Assembly: GCA_942493275.1 (NCBI GenBank)
Contig: OW818687.1
Coordinates: 124,001 to 188,000 of the forward strand
DNA length: 64,000 nucleotides
Origin: G942493275 sp942493275
GTDB lineage: Bacteria; Actinomycetota; Coriobacteriia; Anaerosomatales; PHET01
Reading direction: 5' to 3'
Positions within the stretch are counted from its first letter, which is position 1. The number at the start of each line of letters is the position of its first letter. Shown piece by piece: positions 24,742 to 33,721 of this stretch. A model generated the notes under the pieces. That model was not told where the DNA came from. It saw only the letters and a program-made list of their open reading frames with translations, and did not search any database. Position numbers and translations under genes: made by a program.

Positions 24742-26472
24742 TCACGAACCCCCGGCGTCGCCGCCGATGTTGAACAGCTGCGTCCGCACTCGGAAGTTCT
24801 CCACGAGCCCCTGGGCCACGCTGAACTCGAGGTGGGGCTGATCATCGGTGTTCATCGGCACCGTCGGGTCTGAGGTCAGAGCCCGCATCTCGTCGGTGAC
24901 CTCGTAACCCGAGATCGCGATGTCTTGAAGGCCGTTTTGCTCGAGATACGACTTGATGCTCGCGTGGACCTGATCGGTGGTCTGGTCCACAGGACCGTTC
25001 ACGCCCACCAGGAAGAGCTCAGACGCATCCATCGACTCGTCGTCGATGCCCCAGATCTGGGCCTCCGGATACACGCTCGCGAACGTCTTGTACATCATGG
25101 CGACGTCGTCATCGCTCATCAGGTAGCCCGGAAGCCACTGGATGAAGACTCCGCCGGGCTCGAGTCTGGCTTTGGATATCTCGAAGAACTCCCTGCTGAA
25201 GAGCGAGGCGACGGACGACGACAGCGGCCAGCTCGGCTCGGACGTGATGATGTCGTACCGCTTCACGTTCGACGCCAGCTGGGAACGCGCATCATCGATC
25301 GTGAGCTCCCAGCGCGGATCATCGTGAAGCTGATCGCCCACGAAGTAGCGTGCAGCATCGTCCATGTGGCTGTTGATCTCGATGGTCTCGACGCTCTCCA
25401 CGGGCAACCGCAGCGCGCCGAGCGTCGTGTAGCCGGTGCCGAGCCCTATGACCGCCACCGACTTCGCGTCTGTGTTGTACGCGTACGGCAAGGCCGCGAG
25501 AAGGCCGGTGGTCGCCTCGTCGATCGGCAGGTTGGAGCCCTCGATAAGCCCACCGTGACGGAGCGTACGGGCGCCTTGAGTGTCCTCGGTCACCACAACC
25601 CGACCGTACGCATCGTCCTTGCGGTAGAGGACCGCGGAGTTCGACACCTCGGCGACGTATTCGTCGTAGCTCGCGTAGCGGTTGAACGACTCCATGCCGA
25701 GGATGTAGGCAGGCGTGGGCGCCCACTGCGTGGACAGGTAGCCGATCACCATGACCGCGGCGGCAGCTGCGGCCCACTTCACCTTGTTGGGCCGATTGTG
25801 GAACCAGACAAGTAGCGTCGAGGCGAGGAGGTTCAGTGTCGCCGCGGTCAGTACCGCTCCGGAAACGCCGATCAACGGAATGAGCAGGAATCCGGCGGCG
25901 GCCGAGCCGGCCACGGATCCGAGTGTGTTGACCGTGTAGACGTCGCCGACGGTCTCCCCGAGCTTCTTGTACGAACGCACCGATATCTTGGAGACCACCG
26001 GGAACGTGGCTCCCATGAGCGTGGTCGGCACGATCATCACGAGGAACGAGAAGATGAACTGGATCGCGAAGAACACCGGCACCGGAGGCGCCACCGCCTG
26101 ATTGATCCAGAAGTACACGCTCGGCAATCCACGGACTATGGGGGTCGACAGCAGGCCGAAGACGCCGATCATGAACTCGATCTTGGCCAGCATGACGATG
26201 AGGTCCGTGGTGCTCCTGTCCGCGCGTCGTCCGCCCAGGAAGCTACCCAGCGCGAGACCCGACATGAATGCGGTGAGCATCATGGAGACCGCATACACGG
26301 TGGAGCCGAAGACCAGCGACAGCTCTCGTGTCCACGCAACCTCATAGATGAGGGCGGCGGCGCCTGAGAGCGTGAAGCTCACAAGTACTGCGGTGCGCTC
26401 ACGCTTTGACAGCGGACGCGGGGCGATGATCGACGGCGTTGCAGAGTCCACTGTTGCGGGAGCCTCGTCCAC
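24742..26472 (-). CDS. membrane-fused spermidine synthase-like protein
   Basis: 576 residues. The N-terminal ~250 residues carry about seven transmembrane helices in the pattern of the large fused SpeE-like family (SGAAALIYEVAWTRELSLVFG; FMSGLALGSFLGGRRAD; GDVYTVNTLGSVAGSAAAGF). The C-terminal ~280 residues are a class I aminopropyl/methyl-transferase fold with VAVIGLGTGYTTLGALRLP, an acidic ribose ligand (ETIEINSHMDD) and DIITSEPSWP. Such fusions are common, but whether they make polyamines is unproven. It could act on a membrane or exported substrate. It is co-directional with the LysE exporter downstream, so export of a modified amine is possible but speculative. Confidence 0.82.
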   Translation of the reverse strand: MDEAPATVDSATPSIIAPRPLSKRERTAVLVSFTLSGAAALIYEVAWTRELSLVFGSTVYAVSMMLTAFMSGLALGSFLGGRRADRSTTDLIVMLAKIEFMIGVFGLLSTPIVRGLPSVYFWINQAVAPPVPVFFAIQFIFSFLVMIVPTTLMGATFPVVSKISVRSYKKLGETVGDVYTVNTLGSVAGSAAAGFLLIPLIGVSGAVLTAATLNLLASTLLVWFHNRPNKVKWAAAAAAVMVIGYLSTQWAPTPAYILGMESFNRYASYDEYVAEVSNSAVLYRKDDAYGRVVVTEDTQGARTLRHGGLIEGSNLPIDEATTGLLAALPYAYNTDAKSVAVIGLGTGYTTLGALRLPVESVETIEINSHMDDAARYFVGDQLHDDPRWELTIDDARSQLASNVKRYDIITSEPSWPLSSSVASLFSREFFEISKARLEPGGVFIQWLPGYLMSDDDVAMMYKTFASVYPEAQIWGIDDESMDASELFLVGVNGPVDQTTDQVHASIKSYLEQNGLQDIAISGYEVTDEMRALTSDPTVPMNTDDQPHLEFSVAQGLVENFRVRTQLFNIGGDAGGS

Positions 26473-26526
26473 CTGATCTAACCTTTCATCGGCATGAGGA
26501 GTACGGCGAAGAGCATACGCTTGAAA

Positions 26527-27102
26527 TCAGTTCGCGTCTGTAGCTTCCTCAGCGAGCACGACGGCCTCGGCGATTTCGCGAAGCGACTTGCGCTTGTCCA
26601 TAGCCAGTCGCTGCAGCCGACGGAAGGCCTCGGCCTCAGACATGCCGCGAGACATCAGGATTCCCTTGGCGCGATCGAGCGCCTTGCGGGTCTCGAGTCT
26701 CTCGGAGAGATCAGCCACTTCGTCGGAGAGAGCGCGGGCCTCGGCGAAGCGCGCTGCCGCGAGCGTCATCGCAGGGACGAGGTCGGCTCGGGTGAACGGC
26801 TTGACGACGTAGGCCATGGCCCCCGCCGAGCACGCCTGCTCGACGTAGCTCGTCTGCGAGAAGGCCGTGACCATCACCACGGGCGCCAGCTGCTCATCAC
26901 CGATGACGCAGGCGGCCTCGATGCCCGTCATGACAGGCATGTTGATGTCCATGAACACGATGTCGGGGTTGAGGGTTCGCACCAGTTCGACGGCCTCGGC
27001 GCCGTTTCGCGCCTCCCCAACGATCTCGTGGCCCTCCTCCTCGAGCATCTCGCGCAGGTCCATGCGGATAAGCGCTTCGTCCTCAGCGATCAAGACACGC
27101 AC
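26527..27102 (-). CDS. pdtaR: ANTAR-domain response regulator (PdtaR-like antiterminator)
   Basis: 191 residues. A canonical receiver (~1-120) with acidic E7-D8, phospho-acceptor D52 (IVFMDINMP), T79 and K101 is joined by a coiled coil (ALSDEVADLSERLETRKALD) to an ANTAR domain (AKGILMSRGMSEAEAFRRLQ, continuing through MDKRKSLREIAEAVV). ANTAR proteins bind dual-hexaloop RNAs and prevent termination when phosphorylated. The likely kinase is encoded 3 nt upstream. The start is a GTG with GAGGAG inside the end of the kinase gene, so translation is coupled. A fitting RNA target is present at 11519-11563 in front of the hdr-glt operon. Confidence 0.95.
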   Translation of the reverse strand: MRVLIAEDEALIRMDLREMLEEEGHEIVGEARNGAEAVELVRTLNPDIVFMDINMPVMTGIEAACVIGDEQLAPVVMVTAFSQTSYVEQACSAGAMAYVVKPFTRADLVPAMTLAAARFAEARALSDEVADLSERLETRKALDRAKGILMSRGMSEAEAFRRLQRLAMDKRKSLREIAEAVVLAEEATDAN

Positions 27103-27105
27103 TGG

Positions 27106-28515
27106 CTACTCCTCGTCGTCGATCGGTACACGTACGGTGACCAGCGTGCCACGACTGCTGCTGAACGTGAGCGTCCCTCGCAGGTCGTCCTCGACCACGG
27201 TGCGCACGATCTCAAGCCCGAGATTGGAGGACTTGTGGGTGTCGAATCCGTCGGGCAACCCCTTGCCGTCGTCTCGGACGGTGAGAACGAGTTCTCCGGG
27301 CAGCCGCCTCATCCCCACGTCGACGCGGCCCTCGTCCCTGCCGCCGAGTCCATGCTCGAGCGCGTTGTGCACGAGCTCGGCCACCGCCAGCGCGAGCGAA
27401 GTCGCGGTGTGAGCGTCGACGAGGCCCGTGGCACCTTCGACGCTGATATGGATGGCCGAGGCTTCACCGTGCAGCCCGCGGCGCACGAGGTCGACGACGG
27501 TGCGCGCCGCCTCGGTGAAGTCGATGCGCTCCTCGTCGCTTCCGGCGAGTAGGTCGTGGACGACAGCCATCGAGCCGACGCGCTCTGTCGCCTCGGCGAG
27601 CGCGCGGCGCGCTTCCTCGCTGTCGGTACGGCGTGCCTGGATGCGCAGCAGCGACGCGATCGTCTGCAGGTTGTTCTTCACGCGATGGTGGACCTCGCGG
27701 ATGGTGGCTTCCTTGACCTTGAGCTCGGCTTCGCGGCGGCGCGCCTCGGTGACGTCCTCGATGAGCACGAGTGCTCCCGCGGGAAGCGCGATGCTGCGGT
27801 AGCTCAGCGCCCGCTCGGCCACCTCGACGTCGAGGGCGATCGCCCCGCTCGTGCCGAGCACCGGCGCGATACCAAAGCCGCCACCGGGCAGCTCGGAGGC
27901 GTTGCTCGCGGTAAGCGAGCCTTCGACGCCCGCGAGTCGCATGATGTTGACCGCGTTGGGTGATGCGTACTTCACGGCCCCCGACGCTGCAACCCGCAGC
28001 ACGCCGTCGCCTGCTGTTCTGGTCGTCGCGAACAGGTCGCCGGTCCTCACGTCGCGTAGGGGCTCCCTACGGATGGAGTCGAGGATCTCCTCGGCGGCGT
28101 CCATGAACTCGGTCTCCATCTTGCCGGGTGCGTCGACGACCTGATCGGCGAGATCCCGGATGACGACCGCGAACGGCGGGTCCTGCCCGAGCGGATGGGC
28201 GCTGGTGGTGTACTTGATGCCGCGCTGAACGCGGCGGCGCTCGCCGAACACCGGGTCGCCGAGCATCAGCGCCTCGTGTGCCTCGGGCTCGTCCTCGGCG
28301 GGGAGGGTGCGGCCTACGCGCGTGGAGGCGTACGGAGCGACGGCGGTGTTGGGGCGCGCGTCGGCGACGACCACGAGGTCGCCGGAGACCAAGGGCACCG
28401 CGACGGTGACGTCGCCGTAGCCCATGTCGGCGATCAGCTGCAGATTGGCGATGACGTTGTCGAGGTGCGCACGCTCGGTCGCGTCCAATCCCTCGAGGGG
28501 GTCTCGGTGAGTCAT
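27106..28515 (-). CDS. pdtaS: PdtaS-like sensor histidine kinase (GAF-PAS-HisKA_2-HATPase)
   Basis: 469 residues, soluble. Residues ~15-150 match the PdtaS GAF-like sensor (VIANLQLIADMGYGDVTVAV, ADARPNTAVAPY). ~170-265 is a PAS-like domain (VKYASPNAVNIMRLAGVEG). The HisKA_2 box holds the phospho-His pair H276-H277 (REVHHRVKNNLQTIASLLR). The HATPase has N box (ELVHNALEHGL) and G box (VRDDGKGLPDG; SSNLGLEIVRTVVED). It phosphorylates the ANTAR regulator encoded next. The signal is unknown; mycobacterial PdtaS has been tied to metal and nitric-oxide signals. A TATACT box ends 6 nt before the ATG, which would give a nearly leaderless mRNA. Confidence 0.93.
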   Translation of the reverse strand: MTHRDPLEGLDATERAHLDNVIANLQLIADMGYGDVTVAVPLVSGDLVVVADARPNTAVAPYASTRVGRTLPAEDEPEAHEALMLGDPVFGERRRVQRGIKYTTSAHPLGQDPPFAVVIRDLADQVVDAPGKMETEFMDAAEEILDSIRREPLRDVRTGDLFATTRTAGDGVLRVAASGAVKYASPNAVNIMRLAGVEGSLTASNASELPGGGFGIAPVLGTSGAIALDVEVAERALSYRSIALPAGALVLIEDVTEARRREAELKVKEATIREVHHRVKNNLQTIASLLRIQARRTDSEEARRALAEATERVGSMAVVHDLLAGSDEERIDFTEAARTVVDLVRRGLHGEASAIHISVEGATGLVDAHTATSLALAVAELVHNALEHGLGGRDEGRVDVGMRRLPGELVLTVRDDGKGLPDGFDTHKSSNLGLEIVRTVVEDDLRGTLTFSSSRGTLVTVRVPIDDEE

Positions 28516-28590
28516 AGCTGCAGTATACGACCGATGGAGGCACGTCGCGCGACGACCTCGGGCACTGATAGAATGTCTGCGCGCACCCGC

Positions 28591-28677
28591 GCCCGGGTGG
28601 CGGAATCGGCAGACGCGTCGGTCTCAAAAACCGATGAGGGAAACCTCGTGAGGGTTCGATCCCCTCCCCGGGCACCA
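28591..28677 (+). tRNA. tRNA-Leu, anticodon CAA
   Basis: 87 nt including an encoded CCA. The acceptor stem GCCCGGG pairs with CCCGGGC. A D arm, an anticodon stem TCGGT/ACCGA with loop CTCAAAA (anticodon CAA, reads UUG), a long class II variable arm (GAGGGAAACCTC region) and a T arm with GGTTCGATCCC are all present. A -10-like TAGAAT lies about 18 nt upstream. Confidence 0.97.
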
Positions 28678-28696
28678 TCGCGCCACTCGGCGCGCC

Positions 28697-30007
28697 TCAC
28701 TCCTCTTCAAGACCCTCTCCGCGTGCTGCCGCCGCTGCACGCGCGGCTGTGCCGGAGCTCCGATAGAAGAGCGCCGAGATCGCCATGAAGACACCACCCA
28801 CGACCCAGGCGACGGGGATGGAGAGTCTCGTCGATATCCAGCCGAGCGCAGGCTGGCCGACGGCCGCGCCCGCATCGCCAAAGAACGCGTCGAGCGACAG
28901 CACCGTCGCTCGCTGAGGCGACGGGATGTTGTCGTTGATGTAAGCCATGCGAACCGGCGTGATGAGCCCGAACAGGGCGCCCCACAGCACCCACAGCGTG
29001 ATGGCGATCCCAGCCGCCAGAACTCCCGGCACCAGACCCGCGAGGCCCACTCCGGCGATCGCGAACGTCAGCGCAGCCGTCACCCACGTGGCGAGTTCGA
29101 GTACGCGCGCCGGCTCGCGGCGTGACTCGCCCTCGCCCATGACGCGTCCGACCAGCATGTTGCCGAAGATCCCGGCGCACGAGAATCCCGCCTGCACGAT
29201 GCCGAGCAGCCAGATCGCGTCCGGCCTGCCGAGGAGTTCCAGCACGTAGGGCTGCCACGCGTAGAAGCCGTACATGAAGAACACGCCCCCGAACGCCGAG
29301 ACCCAGAAGAGCGGACGAACCACCGGGCTACGCCAGCCAAAGTGGACGCCCGCGTCGAAGATCGTCCGGGTCTCGGCAGCGAAGTTCGAGAGCCTGAGCG
29401 GTCGGCGCTCGAACCCCAGGTCCTTCACCAACGTCAGCGCGAGCACGAGTGCGATGACCAGCAGAGCCGCTCGCACCATGTACGGGAGTACGAGACTGGA
29501 CTGTCCCAGGAAGCCGCCGAGCACGGAGCCCACGAGCATTCCGATGCCGAAGCACATCTGCCCCCACGCGAACACCTTGTCTTTGGGCCGATCCCACCCC
29601 GTCTCGTCGAGTGCGTCGACGAGCCACGCGTCCATGGCGCCCGTCTGAAAGGTGTAGCCGAGGCCGATGAGCACGCTCGCCCACACGAATCCCCAAATGC
29701 CCCACCCCATCTGCGGCGTTATCGCATAGAGCACCGTGGAAATGATGAGGACGATCATGCAGAGCGCCAGCGAGGCTTTGCGACCGATGGTGTCGGCGAT
29801 GACGCCCGTGGGCACCTCGAACACCATCTGCGAAACCGTATAGACGGCGTTGACGACCATCACGTCGAAGATGGTGAGGCCGCCTTCTCGGATGAGGAAG
29901 ATGGTGTTGATCGCCCAGATCAGCGAGGCGGCCAGCGTGAACATCAGGCCGATGGCGAGGTAGGCGAAGACCACCTTCCGGGGGCCGTAGCCGTCCGGTG
30001 CGCGCAT
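28697..30007 (-). CDS. major facilitator superfamily transporter
   Basis: 436 residues with about 12 hydrophobic helices. Helices 2-3 flank the MFS signature (EVPTGVIADTIGRKASLALC). Other helices include YTFQTGAMDAWLVDAL, which resembles the drug/unknown MFS group. Substrate unknown. The frame stays open upstream to 30199, but the ATG at 30007 (MRAPDGYGPRKVV) gives a normal N terminus and has GGGAGG about 12 nt upstream; longer readings would run through the palindromic repeat at 30112. Confidence 0.85.
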   Translation of the reverse strand: MRAPDGYGPRKVVFAYLAIGLMFTLAASLIWAINTIFLIREGGLTIFDVMVVNAVYTVSQMVFEVPTGVIADTIGRKASLALCMIVLIISTVLYAITPQMGWGIWGFVWASVLIGLGYTFQTGAMDAWLVDALDETGWDRPKDKVFAWGQMCFGIGMLVGSVLGGFLGQSSLVLPYMVRAALLVIALVLALTLVKDLGFERRPLRLSNFAAETRTIFDAGVHFGWRSPVVRPLFWVSAFGGVFFMYGFYAWQPYVLELLGRPDAIWLLGIVQAGFSCAGIFGNMLVGRVMGEGESRREPARVLELATWVTAALTFAIAGVGLAGLVPGVLAAGIAITLWVLWGALFGLITPVRMAYINDNIPSPQRATVLSLDAFFGDAGAAVGQPALGWISTRLSIPVAWVVGGVFMAISALFYRSSGTAARAAAAARGEGLEEE

Positions 30008-30111
30008 GTGCCGGGTTGCCTCCCCTCGCCAGTGTCGCCGGTCTGTTGGGTGGATACCCCAAAGCCGTGCGTGAGGGCGCGCGGCGAGGCGCTGTGTCTC
30101 TTCGCGCAGAG

Positions 30112-30147
30112 TACGCGGTTTAGGTACAGCTGTACCTAAACCGCGTA
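30112..30147. repeat. 36-bp perfect palindrome, dispersed repeat copy 2
   Basis: TACGCGGTTTAGGTACAG followed by its exact reverse complement. It shares the 32-bp core with copy 1 (24050-24093), while the outer bases and flanks differ. It lies between divergent genes, so termination cannot be its only function. Confidence 0.85.
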
Positions 30148-30250
30148 GTCGAGCCCAAGGCACCTCCTTCGCCAGCATGCGAACATCTGTTCGACACATC
30201 TCGCGCGCGGTGATACGCTTTCCTCACGCAATCGAACAGGAGTTCGCCCC

Positions 30251-32314
30251 ATGACTCTCTCTCAAGCCGAGGTCGCCGACACCCTGCTCTCCGACCTCAA
30301 CGCCGAGCAGCGCTCCGCAGCCTCCCACGACGGCCCCGAGGCCCTGCTCGTGGTCGCCGGCGCCGGCACCGGCAAGACCGCCACCCTCGCCCACCGCGTC
30401 GCGTGGCTGATCGCGCAGGGTGCCGAGCCCGGTCGGATCATGCTGCTCACCTTCACCCGCCGCGCGTCGGCCGAGATGATGAGCCGCGCAGACGGCCTGC
30501 TGCGCCAACTCGCCGAGAACGGCGGCCCGGCTCCCACCGGCTCGCGGATCTGGGGCGGCACCTTCCACGCCATGGCGTCGCGCATTCTGCGCATCCACGC
30601 CCGGGATCTGGGACTCGAACCCGACTTCACGATTCTCGACCGCGCCGACGCCGAGGACCTGATGCACCTGTGTCGCACCGACCTTGGACTCGGCCGCAAC
30701 GGCTCGCGCTTCCCGCAGAAGTCCACGGGCCTCGACATCTACTCGCGCTGCGTGAACGCGCAGGAGCGCCTGTCCGAGGTTCTCGGCACGCGTTTCCCGT
30801 GGTGTAAGCACGCCGAGGAGGGCCTGGGCCAACTCTTCGCCGCATACACCGACGCCAAGGAGCGCCAGCAGGTGCTCGACTACGACGACCTGCTCCTGTT
30901 CTGGCGCGGACTCCTCGCCGACCCTATCGCGGGCCAGCGCGTACGCGACCGCTTCGACCACGTGCTCGTCGACGAGTTCCAGGACACTAACACCGTCCAG
31001 GCCGAGATCGTCTCGCTGCTCCGCCCCGATGGCAGCGGCGTGACCTGCGTGGGCGACGACGCGCAGGCGATCTACTCCTTCCGAGCCGCCACCGTGCGAA
31101 ACATCCTCGACTTCGAGCAGCGCTTCCCCAGCGCGCGCGTCCAGACGCTCACCCGCAACTACCGCTCGACCGCACCCATCCTCGACGCGACCAACGCGAT
31201 CATCGCCGAGGCCACCGAGCGCCGCGAAAAGGACCTCTGGACCGAGAAGGCCGGCGGAGGCAGGCCCATCGCGGTCACCTGCCGTGATGAAGCCGAGCAG
31301 ACCACGTGGCTCGTCGAGCGCATCCTCGGGCATCGCGAGCAGGGCACGCTCCTCAAGAACCAGGCGGTGCTCTTCCGCGCGCAGCACCACTCGCTCGCTC
31401 TCGAGATGGAGCTCTCGCGCCGCAACATCCCCTTCCGCAAGTACGGCGGACTGCGCTTCGTCGAGATGGCGCACGTCAAAGACCTCGTCGCGTTCTTGCG
31501 CTTCGCCGAGAACCCGCGGGACGCTACCGCCGCGCTGCGCGTCTTCGGCCTCGTCCCCGGTATCGGCCCCAAGACCGCAGCCACCCTCGCCGAGAAGGTC
31601 GCGTCTTCCGGCGGCGACCTGGAAGCGCTCGTCGGTGCCAAGGTGCCGGAGTCCGCCTCCGAGATCTGGCCCGACGTCGTCTCGCTGCTGCGCGGCCTCG
31701 CCGGAGCTCGCGGTGAGGTGCCGGCGCAGGTCCACGCCGTGCGCGAGGTCTACGGCCCGCTGCTCGAGCGCCGCTACGACAACACCGAGGCGCGACAGCG
31801 CGACCTCGAGCAGATCGAGGCGCTAGCCGGGCGCTGCCCCGACCGCGCGTCACTGCTCACGGAGCTCGCGCTGGACCCGCCCGCCTACACCCAGGACTTC
31901 GCGGGACCGCCGGTGCTCGACGAGGACTGGCTCGTGCTCTCGACGATGCACTCGGCCAAGGGACTCGAGTTCGACGCCGTCTACGTCATCCACGCGGCAG
32001 ACGGCAACATCCCGAGCGACATGGCGACAGGCTCACCCGAGGAGATAGAAGAGGAGCGCCGACTGTTCTACGTCGCGTGCACCCGGGCGCGTCATCACCT
32101 CTACGTGACGCACCCGCTGCGCTACTACACGCAGCCGTTTGGGCGCTCGGACACGCACGGCTACGCGCAGCGCACGCGGTTCCTCGGCGAGCGGGTGCTC
32201 CCCCACTTCGTGCAGACACTGGCCGAGCCCGACACCATGGATGCCAGGGAGGCCGTGCTCCCGCCGGTCACCACCGCGCAGGTGCGCGACGGGCTGAAGG
32301 GGCTGTGGGGGTAG
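30251..32314 (+). CDS. UvrD/PcrA-family superfamily 1 DNA helicase
   Basis: 687 residues with all SF1A motifs: Q motif (LNAEQRSAA), Walker A AGAGTGKT (36-43), motif Ia (LLTFTRRASAEM), Walker B VDEFQDTN, motif III (GDDAQAIYSFR), motif V (LSTMHSAKGLEFDAVYV), motif VI (RRLFYVACTRAR). It is an ATP-driven 3'-5' DNA unwinding enzyme for repair or replication restart. It is shorter than UvrD1 and lacks a nuclease domain. The start follows AACAGGAG at proper spacing. It ends convergent with the LOG gene; a possible AGGGGCTGT/ACAGCCCCT stem spans both ends. Confidence 0.93.
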   Translation: MTLSQAEVADTLLSDLNAEQRSAASHDGPEALLVVAGAGTGKTATLAHRVAWLIAQGAEPGRIMLLTFTRRASAEMMSRADGLLRQLAENGGPAPTGSRIWGGTFHAMASRILRIHARDLGLEPDFTILDRADAEDLMHLCRTDLGLGRNGSRFPQKSTGLDIYSRCVNAQERLSEVLGTRFPWCKHAEEGLGQLFAAYTDAKERQQVLDYDDLLLFWRGLLADPIAGQRVRDRFDHVLVDEFQDTNTVQAEIVSLLRPDGSGVTCVGDDAQAIYSFRAATVRNILDFEQRFPSARVQTLTRNYRSTAPILDATNAIIAEATERREKDLWTEKAGGGRPIAVTCRDEAEQTTWLVERILGHREQGTLLKNQAVLFRAQHHSLALEMELSRRNIPFRKYGGLRFVEMAHVKDLVAFLRFAENPRDATAALRVFGLVPGIGPKTAATLAEKVASSGGDLEALVGAKVPESASEIWPDVVSLLRGLAGARGEVPAQVHAVREVYGPLLERRYDNTEARQRDLEQIEALAGRCPDRASLLTELALDPPAYTQDFAGPPVLDEDWLVLSTMHSAKGLEFDAVYVIHAADGNIPSDMATGSPEEIEEERRLFYVACTRARHHLYVTHPLRYYTQPFGRSDTHGYAQRTRFLGERVLPHFVQTLAEPDTMDAREAVLPPVTTAQVRDGLKGLWG

Positions 32315-32324
32315 GTCGGGGTGC

Positions 32325-33131
32325 CTACAGCCCCTCGCCCGTGTGGTCGCATCCACGTGGGTGGTTGCGGATGTAGCTGACCGCCTCGTCGACCGAGTCG
32401 GTGAAATGCATGAGCTTGAGGTCCTCGGCCGAGATGGTGCCGGCGCCCACGAGCACGCGATCGAGGAAGCCTCGCAACTGGCGCCAGTACTCCCCGCCGA
32501 CACAGACGACCGGGAAGCCGTCGATCTTGCCTGTCTGGATCAGGGTGACCGTCTCGAACACCTCGTCGAGCGTCCCGAAGCCGCCGGGCATGACCACGAA
32601 TGCGCACGAGTACTTCACCAGCATGAGCTTGCGTACGAAGAAGTGCTCGAAGTCCATGAATCGGTCGAGGTAGGGATTGGGCGCCTGCTCCTTGGGCAGG
32701 TGGATGTTGCACCCGATCGAGAGGCCTCCCGCTTCCTTGCAGCCGCGGTTCGCCGCTTCCATGACGCCGGGGCCGCCTCCGGTCATGACCGCGTACCCGG
32801 CCTTCGCGAGCTCCTGTCCCAGCTCGCGGGCCTGCTCGTAGTAGCGGTGCCCCTCGTGGAACCGCGCGGAACCGAAGACGGTGACGCACGGGCGATCCAT
32901 CTGCATGAACTCGAAGCCGCGCAGGAACTCGAGGAAGTAGCGGATCGCACTCTCGAGGTCGTCGTGGTGCGCCTGCTCGCCCGAGAGGAACGCGGACTCG
33001 ACGCCCTTCACCTGCTCGAGCAGCGACGGCCTGCGGTCCTCAGGATGCGGGTGATGGTGAGTCACATCGGGGGGCTCGGGGCGAGCGGGATCCTCGCGCT
33101 CCTCATGCGGCTCAAAGACGTCGTCTACCAC
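32325..33131 (-). CDS. LOG family protein (cytokinin riboside 5'-monophosphate phosphoribohydrolase type)
   Basis: 268 residues. The core has the Rossmann-like motifs GGGPGVMEAANRGCKE and PGGFGTLDEVFE, the second being the LOG active-site signature. In characterised LOGs these cleave nucleoside 5'-monophosphates to base plus ribose-5-phosphate; the closely similar PpnN type degrades purine nucleotides. It carries a ~65-residue His/Pro-rich N-terminal extension (HHHPHPEDRRP) not needed by the fold, of unknown purpose. The start is GTG and overlaps the end of the class II aldolase gene by 7 bp, so it is part of that operon. Confidence 0.88.
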   Translation of the reverse strand: MVDDVFEPHEEREDPARPEPPDVTHHHPHPEDRRPSLLEQVKGVESAFLSGEQAHHDDLESAIRYFLEFLRGFEFMQMDRPCVTVFGSARFHEGHRYYEQARELGQELAKAGYAVMTGGGPGVMEAANRGCKEAGGLSIGCNIHLPKEQAPNPYLDRFMDFEHFFVRKLMLVKYSCAFVVMPGGFGTLDEVFETVTLIQTGKIDGFPVVCVGGEYWRQLRGFLDRVLVGAGTISAEDLKLMHFTDSVDEAVSYIRNHPRGCDHTGEGL

Positions 33132-33721
33132 TTGGCGTACTCCTCACCGTGTTCGCGATACTCCTTGATGGGACGACCCACCTGGTCGCGCAGGTTCATG
33201 ATCTTGCACGCCATCTCGAGGCAGCTTATCCACTGGAACGCCTCCTCGAGTACGGTTCCGATCGCAAACGGGCCGTGGCCCCTGAGCAGGACGCATTTGT
33301 AATCCCGGAGCGCGTCGGAGACCGTCTCGGCGACGTCGCTCGACCCGGCGGTCTGCGCGAGCGAGTAGACCGGCACCTTGTGCAGCAGGTAGCTCGCCTC
33401 CGAGTCGATCGGCACGATCTCGTCGTCGATCATCGAGCGCAGGATGGTGTGCGGCGAGTGCGTGTGCACGATCGCGAGGCCGTTGGTCTTCGCGTAGATG
33501 GCCCGGTGCACCACGATCTCGGTCGAGGCCAGCGCGACCTCGGAGTCGTCGTGATCGAGCGAGGTCTCGATGATGTCACGCTCGCTGAGCCGGCCCAGCA
33601 TCGATCCGCGCCGCGTGATGAGGATGCGGTCGCCCACCCTCACACTCATGTTGCCGCCGTGACTCGAGATCAGCCCGGCTGTGTAGATGTCGCGTCCGAT
33701 GTCTCGGAACTGGTCGTACAT
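33125..33721 (-). CDS. class II aldolase/adducin family protein
   Basis: 198 residues. Metal-binding histidines appear in IVHTHSPH and in RGHGPFAIG, with the phosphate-loop region SSHGGNMSVRVGDRILITRRG near the N terminus. This is the family of L-fuculose-1-phosphate and ribulose-5-phosphate aldolases/epimerases, Zn-dependent. Exact substrate unknown. The start codon overlaps the upstream oxidoreductase stop (TGATG), so expression is coupled. The pairing with an aldehyde oxidoreductase suggests that an aldehyde released by aldol cleavage is oxidised, an inference from context. Confidence 0.87.
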   Translation of the reverse strand: MYDQFRDIGRDIYTAGLISSHGGNMSVRVGDRILITRRGSMLGRLSERDIIETSLDHDDSEVALASTEIVVHRAIYAKTNGLAIVHTHSPHTILRSMIDDEIVPIDSEASYLLHKVPVYSLAQTAGSSDVAETVSDALRDYKCVLLRGHGPFAIGTVLEEAFQWISCLEMACKIMNLRDQVGRPIKEYREHGEEYAKW

